Of a stretch of DNA of 64,000 nucleotides, positions 60,681 through 64,000 are shown in pieces. Both the position numbers and the translations under genes were made by a program. Location: positions 228,168,777 through 228,232,776 of the forward strand of contig CM071568.1 in the NCBI GenBank assembly GCA_036426205.1, given 5' to 3'. Position 1 is the first letter of the stretch. Every line of letters starts with the position of its first letter. The notes under the pieces are model-generated. The model had not been told where the DNA came from and searched no databases. It was given only the letters and a program-made list of their open reading frames with translations. This DNA comes from Ascaphus truei (lineage: Eukaryota; Chordata; Amphibia; Anura; Ascaphidae).

Positions 60681-61128
60681 CCCTTTGATTGCTGGAGGGG
60701 CTTTGGCACTAGAGTGCCATTGCCCCTCCGAGAAATCGCAGCCACGTGACTGCTCTTGGAATAGGTCACATGACTGTGCTTCGAATAGGTCACGTGACTG
60801 CTCTTGGAATAGGTCACGTGACTGCTCTTGGAATAGGTCACATGACTGTGCTTCGAATAGGTCACGTGACTGCTCTTGGAATAGGTCACGTGACTGCTCT
60901 TGGAATAGGTCACGTGACTGCTCCTGGAATAGGTCACGTGACTGCAGCGGCTCCTAAATAGAAAACGTAAGAGGGGACTGCCTTTTCCATTTCATTTAAC
61001 TTTAGATCACATCCTGCATTCCCATCTAAGTTGAAAAAAAAGCTTTCCTTGTGCGTAACGTAGCTCCTACGTCACAGGGCCCGCACAGTGCCAGTGCCAC
61101 AGTGCTATGTCTTGGGGCACGCAAAGGG
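60681..61128. mobile_element. piggyBac-like MITE
   Basis: Ends CCCTTTGATTGC and GCACGCAAAGGG (terminal repeat CCCTTTG..TGC) lie between TTAA at 60677-60680 and 61129-61132; TTAA is the fixed target of piggyBac. Inside are a 24-bp minisatellite and a small hairpin (ggcactagagtgcc). No transposase. Confidence 0.8.
60743..60950 (+). repeat. 24-bp minisatellite with E-box in each unit
   Basis: Eight full units and part of a ninth. Type A is cacgtgactgctcttggaat plus aggt; type B begins cacatgactgtgcttcg. The order is A B A A B A A A' and a partial A, so a 72-bp higher-order unit (ABA) is repeated. CACGTG is an E-box bound by USF/Myc-type bHLH proteins. Frames through it on both strands are artefacts. 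Confidence 0.95.
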
Positions 61129-61132
61129 TTAA

Positions 61133-61814
61133 AGGTGGGCACTTGTAGTGGTGTTTTGCTTATGTTATTGGTTATCAAAAACGTTTATGCTCTGCATTTG
61201 GATGTGGTTTTGCTTCTAATAGTTTTCTGTGCTTTATTTTGGATTGTTTTGCTAAAACACATTTTGTTTTTTGCTTTTGGATTTTTTTTCTACAATGGCA
61301 AAAACTCACAATAAGCAGGAAATTAATAAAGTCACATCATAAAGAATGAAACAAAAGGTAAAGCATCAATCCCCAATCCTTTTTTTTAACCCCTATTTTT
61401 CAAGCCTTGGGTGATTCACTGCAGCTGAACGTCAGTTTCAACGCAAGGGACCCCTGTTTCCTGAGATAATTACCAGTTTAAATCTCCCACCAGGGGAAAC
61501 AAAATGGCTGTCAAAAATCAGGCCAATAAGATGTCGAAACATCACGCGTTGTGGTTTCCTATTGTTATAGTTAACAATGTTTAGAAACCATTAAGTAATT
61601 ATGGTAACTTCAGTGATAAAGATCTCAAGAACAAAGGGGTTTCGGAGCTCAAAATAGCGAGGTTTAGCCCCTAGTTCCCAAACTATACAAATACAGAAAG
61701 TGGATTGCTGCGTTAAACCAACTGGCATAGATTAGATAGTATCATCTTACCTCTACTAGCCAATCAACCAATTTTCCCAACTGATTGGGTAGCAGAAAGT
61801 AGAAACTGAGTAAT
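61133..61814. other. No gene; traces of the 24905 repeat
   Basis: 61430-61510 keeps parts of the 24905-25720 family (tttcctgaga, agtttaaatctcccaccaggg). Otherwise nothing. Confidence 0.45.
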
Positions 61815-62065
61815 ACTAACTTTATTTCATATAGTACTTTTCTCCAACGGGACTCAAAGCACTTCACAATTACAGTATGGTGCGCATACACACAGTCCCT
61901 AACCAGATGAGCTCACACTTTATGTTTTTGGTGCCTGAGGTACAAGGAGATGAAGCGACTTGCCTAACGTCCCAAGGAGCGGTAACCGAAGCAGGTTCTC
62001 CTAATTAAAACTCAGTGTCATTGTTTACAGACTCAGTCAGTCTCACTGAGCCACGCCTTCTCATT
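61815..62065 (-). mobile_element. tRNA-headed SINE, variant copy
   Basis: Reverse orientation: actttatttcatatagtacttttctcc, gcttcacaattacagta, then ggtgcctgaggtacaaggagatgaagcgacttgcc and a head with ctgagccacgcc. No ATT run is left. Confidence 0.75.
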
Positions 62066-63060
62066 AGAGAAGTATATAAGTAGACAAGAAGCAGATGGTG
62101 CTTTGTATGTGCGTGTATACACACACACACAGAATTAAGGGTCATACTTAGATGGTGCTTGCTTGAATGGACCAAAAGGAAACTTCCAGCGCCAGAAGGG
62201 GTTTTGGGAAATAACACAGCTCAGTAAATATGGACCCAAAAAAGCAATAGGAAAATTGGCAAAATAGGAAAGTGATTTTTTAAAGCAAAATAGGAAAGTG
62301 ATGCATGGGTCACATCGTAACACAAACCTTTTTCCACATTTGTTTTTTAACACAGTAAGTATGATTCCTGCCCAAGTGATAAAATACTATTTGTATACTG
62401 AGTGTGAATAATGGAAGCATAATTTTAAGTCAGATTGACCTACCTTTACTACTAGCTCCTTTAGAGTGCAGATATAGACCCCTGTAAGTACTGTATGTAT
62501 ACTGTACGTGACCAGGTGCACGTCAGCTAAATAATTATTTCTTTCCTCTCTGACAGCCACTTATGTTGGCAGTATTGTAAGAGATCGATGTTCTTTAGTC
62601 ATTAACATTAATGGGATTGTGAGATGTCACTACAAAGTGATCCAGGAGCCACAAGGGTGCCATCATCTGACTGAAACTCACTTAAAGACTACTCTACCGC
62701 TGTATAGGCCAAGGGTGCAAGTGTTAAGTTTAAACGGAAAGAAAATAAATAAATCCGCATTTTTCTTCATTAGTTCATTTACTCACTTATGACATAGGTT
62801 GCCCAAGGGTCTGCAACGTGTTTTTGGTAAAAATGTTGAGTGCCTGTTGTAATTTATTTTCAGGAAATGTGCAAATGGGACAGATCTGGCATCTAGTGCT
62901 CTCCCTAAAGTGACAGCGATACCAAGATTCTACAATCACTATGGTTACTGTAGAATCTTGAAACACTTGACAAAAGAGGTTTTTTTTTAATCCAATTAGA
63001 CAACGCGTTAGCTACATTCAATGTTATGCGCATTTTCCCCGTCACTCCAGTGGGGAAAAG
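62066..63060. other. No gene seen
   Basis: A short (AC)n at 62118-62130 and A/T-rich sequence. Confidence 0.5.
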
Positions 63061-64000
63061 AAACGTGCACAACATGGCGCTGAATTAGAAAAAAAAAAGA
63101 TCGTTCAACACAGCTTGGAAAAGAGAATATTTTATGTTCGAGAGACACACAGATTCTTTTATGGAGTGTGCAAGATCTGGCCAAGTAATGAAACAGCTCA
63201 ACTGTAGCTCGCGACCATGCTGAGAAGTGGTACAAAAAATGTCCAAGACTTCAAACATGTCGAGTGTAGAGAAGGACGAATTCATTGTGGAGGTAAAAAC
63301 AAAGAGGAAGCCAGGTAAAGTCAATGACCGACTTTCTTAACCGGGATGTCAAAGGTGCACTTGCCTACAGTTTAGCAAAATCCAAATCGTCATTTAGAGC
63401 AGGCGTCGTCTTCAAAAAAAAAATTGCCAAAAGAATTGACCCAAAACCTACTCCTTTTCAAAGACTGCACTGCAGTGCCAGAACTGTGGCAAGAAACACT
63501 GATGATTCAGCTGGCTACCTTTACAGTGAAACTTAAAGCAGCAGTAAATGCTCCGCTTGTTAACTTAATGTGTGAAGAGAGTACCGACTGCAGTGACGAG
63601 CCACCTTATTATTTACCATCGCTTTGTGAATGTTGACAAGAGTGAAATGTGCTCTGAGTTGTTGAGCGTAATTGAAATAGCTAAATGCTTTCATGTTGAA
63701 ATTATGAATGCAGCCATTGTTGGTTGTTTGAAAAATGACTAAAACAAGTAACCTGTGAAGCAAATTGTGGGATTTACATCGGACAGGACATCTGTAATGC
63801 TGGCTGAACGCAAAAGTGTTTCAAAGTGACTGAAAGGTTTGGGGCAATTTATTAATCTAGCACTTTATGATGTATTTATCGCCACACCTTTATGGCTAGA
63901 CACACTAAATAAGTCATACAGGTGCGCCAACGAGTATTCTAAAACTTTCCTTAAACTTGCCTTGGAAAATCTGGGGCTATCACCAACAAGACCCAGGTAC
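63061..64000 (+). pseudogene. hAT transposase-like remnant (ZBED/SCAND3-like), runs off the window
   Basis: Across three frames: RSFNTAWKREYFMFE (63100, the N-terminal W-x-x-x-YFF region before the BED-type zinc finger), DEFIVEVKTKRKPGK, then a KKIAKRI- and STVA-like region (63415-63500), and LVNLMCEESTDCSDEPPYYL (63555-63615), which matches the S-L-A-L-D-E-S-T-D motif of domesticated and active hAT transposases, with D changed to E. Stops in every frame show it is dead. The catalytic C-terminal part would lie past the window. It may be a transposase copy or a retrocopy of a domesticated gene. Confidence 0.7.

Noticed and set aside
60685..60961. Repetitive open frames on both strands (Cys/Ser/Arg/Asp or Ser/His/Val types), or a CRISPR-like array
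   Set aside because: They follow from a 24-bp tandem repeat without spacers; 24 is a multiple of 3, so frames stay open. Units are head-to-tail, with no unique spacers as a CRISPR array would have.

Overview
The window is a repeat-rich stretch of vertebrate nuclear DNA, most likely amphibian and probably anuran. This is an inference from the mix of repeats: Penelope-like elements (PLEs) with hammerhead motifs, several Gypsy-type solo LTRs, hAT/piggyBac/Tc1-like MITEs, tRNA-headed SINEs with L2-like (ATT)n tails, and fragments of L2, L1 and RTE LINEs. There is no bacterial gene organisation, operon or CRISPR array.

The only recognised host coding sequence is two short exons on the minus strand, 56119-56193 and 53373-53456. 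They have AG/GT splice borders, are both phase 0, and together encode 53 consecutive residues of the second C2 domain of a copine, closest in my memory to copine-4 (CPNE4). Much of the window is therefore probably intronic DNA of a CPNE4-like gene read right to left. A weaker exon candidate lies on the plus strand at 17820-17988.

Layout. 1-5548: 3' part of a Gypsy element (tandem repeats, integrase, polypurine tract, 3' LTR), broken by a palindromic PLE (408-1575) and an L2 LINE (about 3515-4315). 5637-8853: PLE with reverse transcriptase and GIY-YIG endonuclease. 9295-11276: a MITE and a minus-strand LTR. 11861-16170: a solo LTR that took in a hAT MITE and a 3.15-kb PLE. 16586-20328: two more solo LTRs, with MITEs. 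21394-21724: small palindromic PLE. 22691-27680: composite repeats, an A-rich stretch and a CRE/CCAAT cluster. 28231-32344: L1 endonuclease fragment and three minus-strand LTRs. 32553-47935: mostly unique intronic DNA with SINEs, nested hAT MITEs and simple repeats. 48490-51900: a PLE tail and a broken minus-strand Gypsy pol. 53373-56193: copine exons. 56584-61128: palindromic PLE copies, an RTE endonuclease remnant, and a piggyBac-like MITE carrying an E-box minisatellite. 63061-64000: hAT transposase remnant running off the window.

The strongest non-standard signal is a shared PLE architecture. Five insertions (408-1575, 5637-8853, 12901-16052, 21394-21724 and, on the minus strand, 58815-59494) each have a 14-16 bp target duplication, an inverted arm at the very 5' end, a variably 5'-truncated body, a direct copy of the arm, and a unique 3' tail. 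Hammerhead-ribozyme-like motifs sit in or near the arms of several of them. A sixth, short insertion (59795-60004, 19 bp duplication) begins exactly at such a motif.
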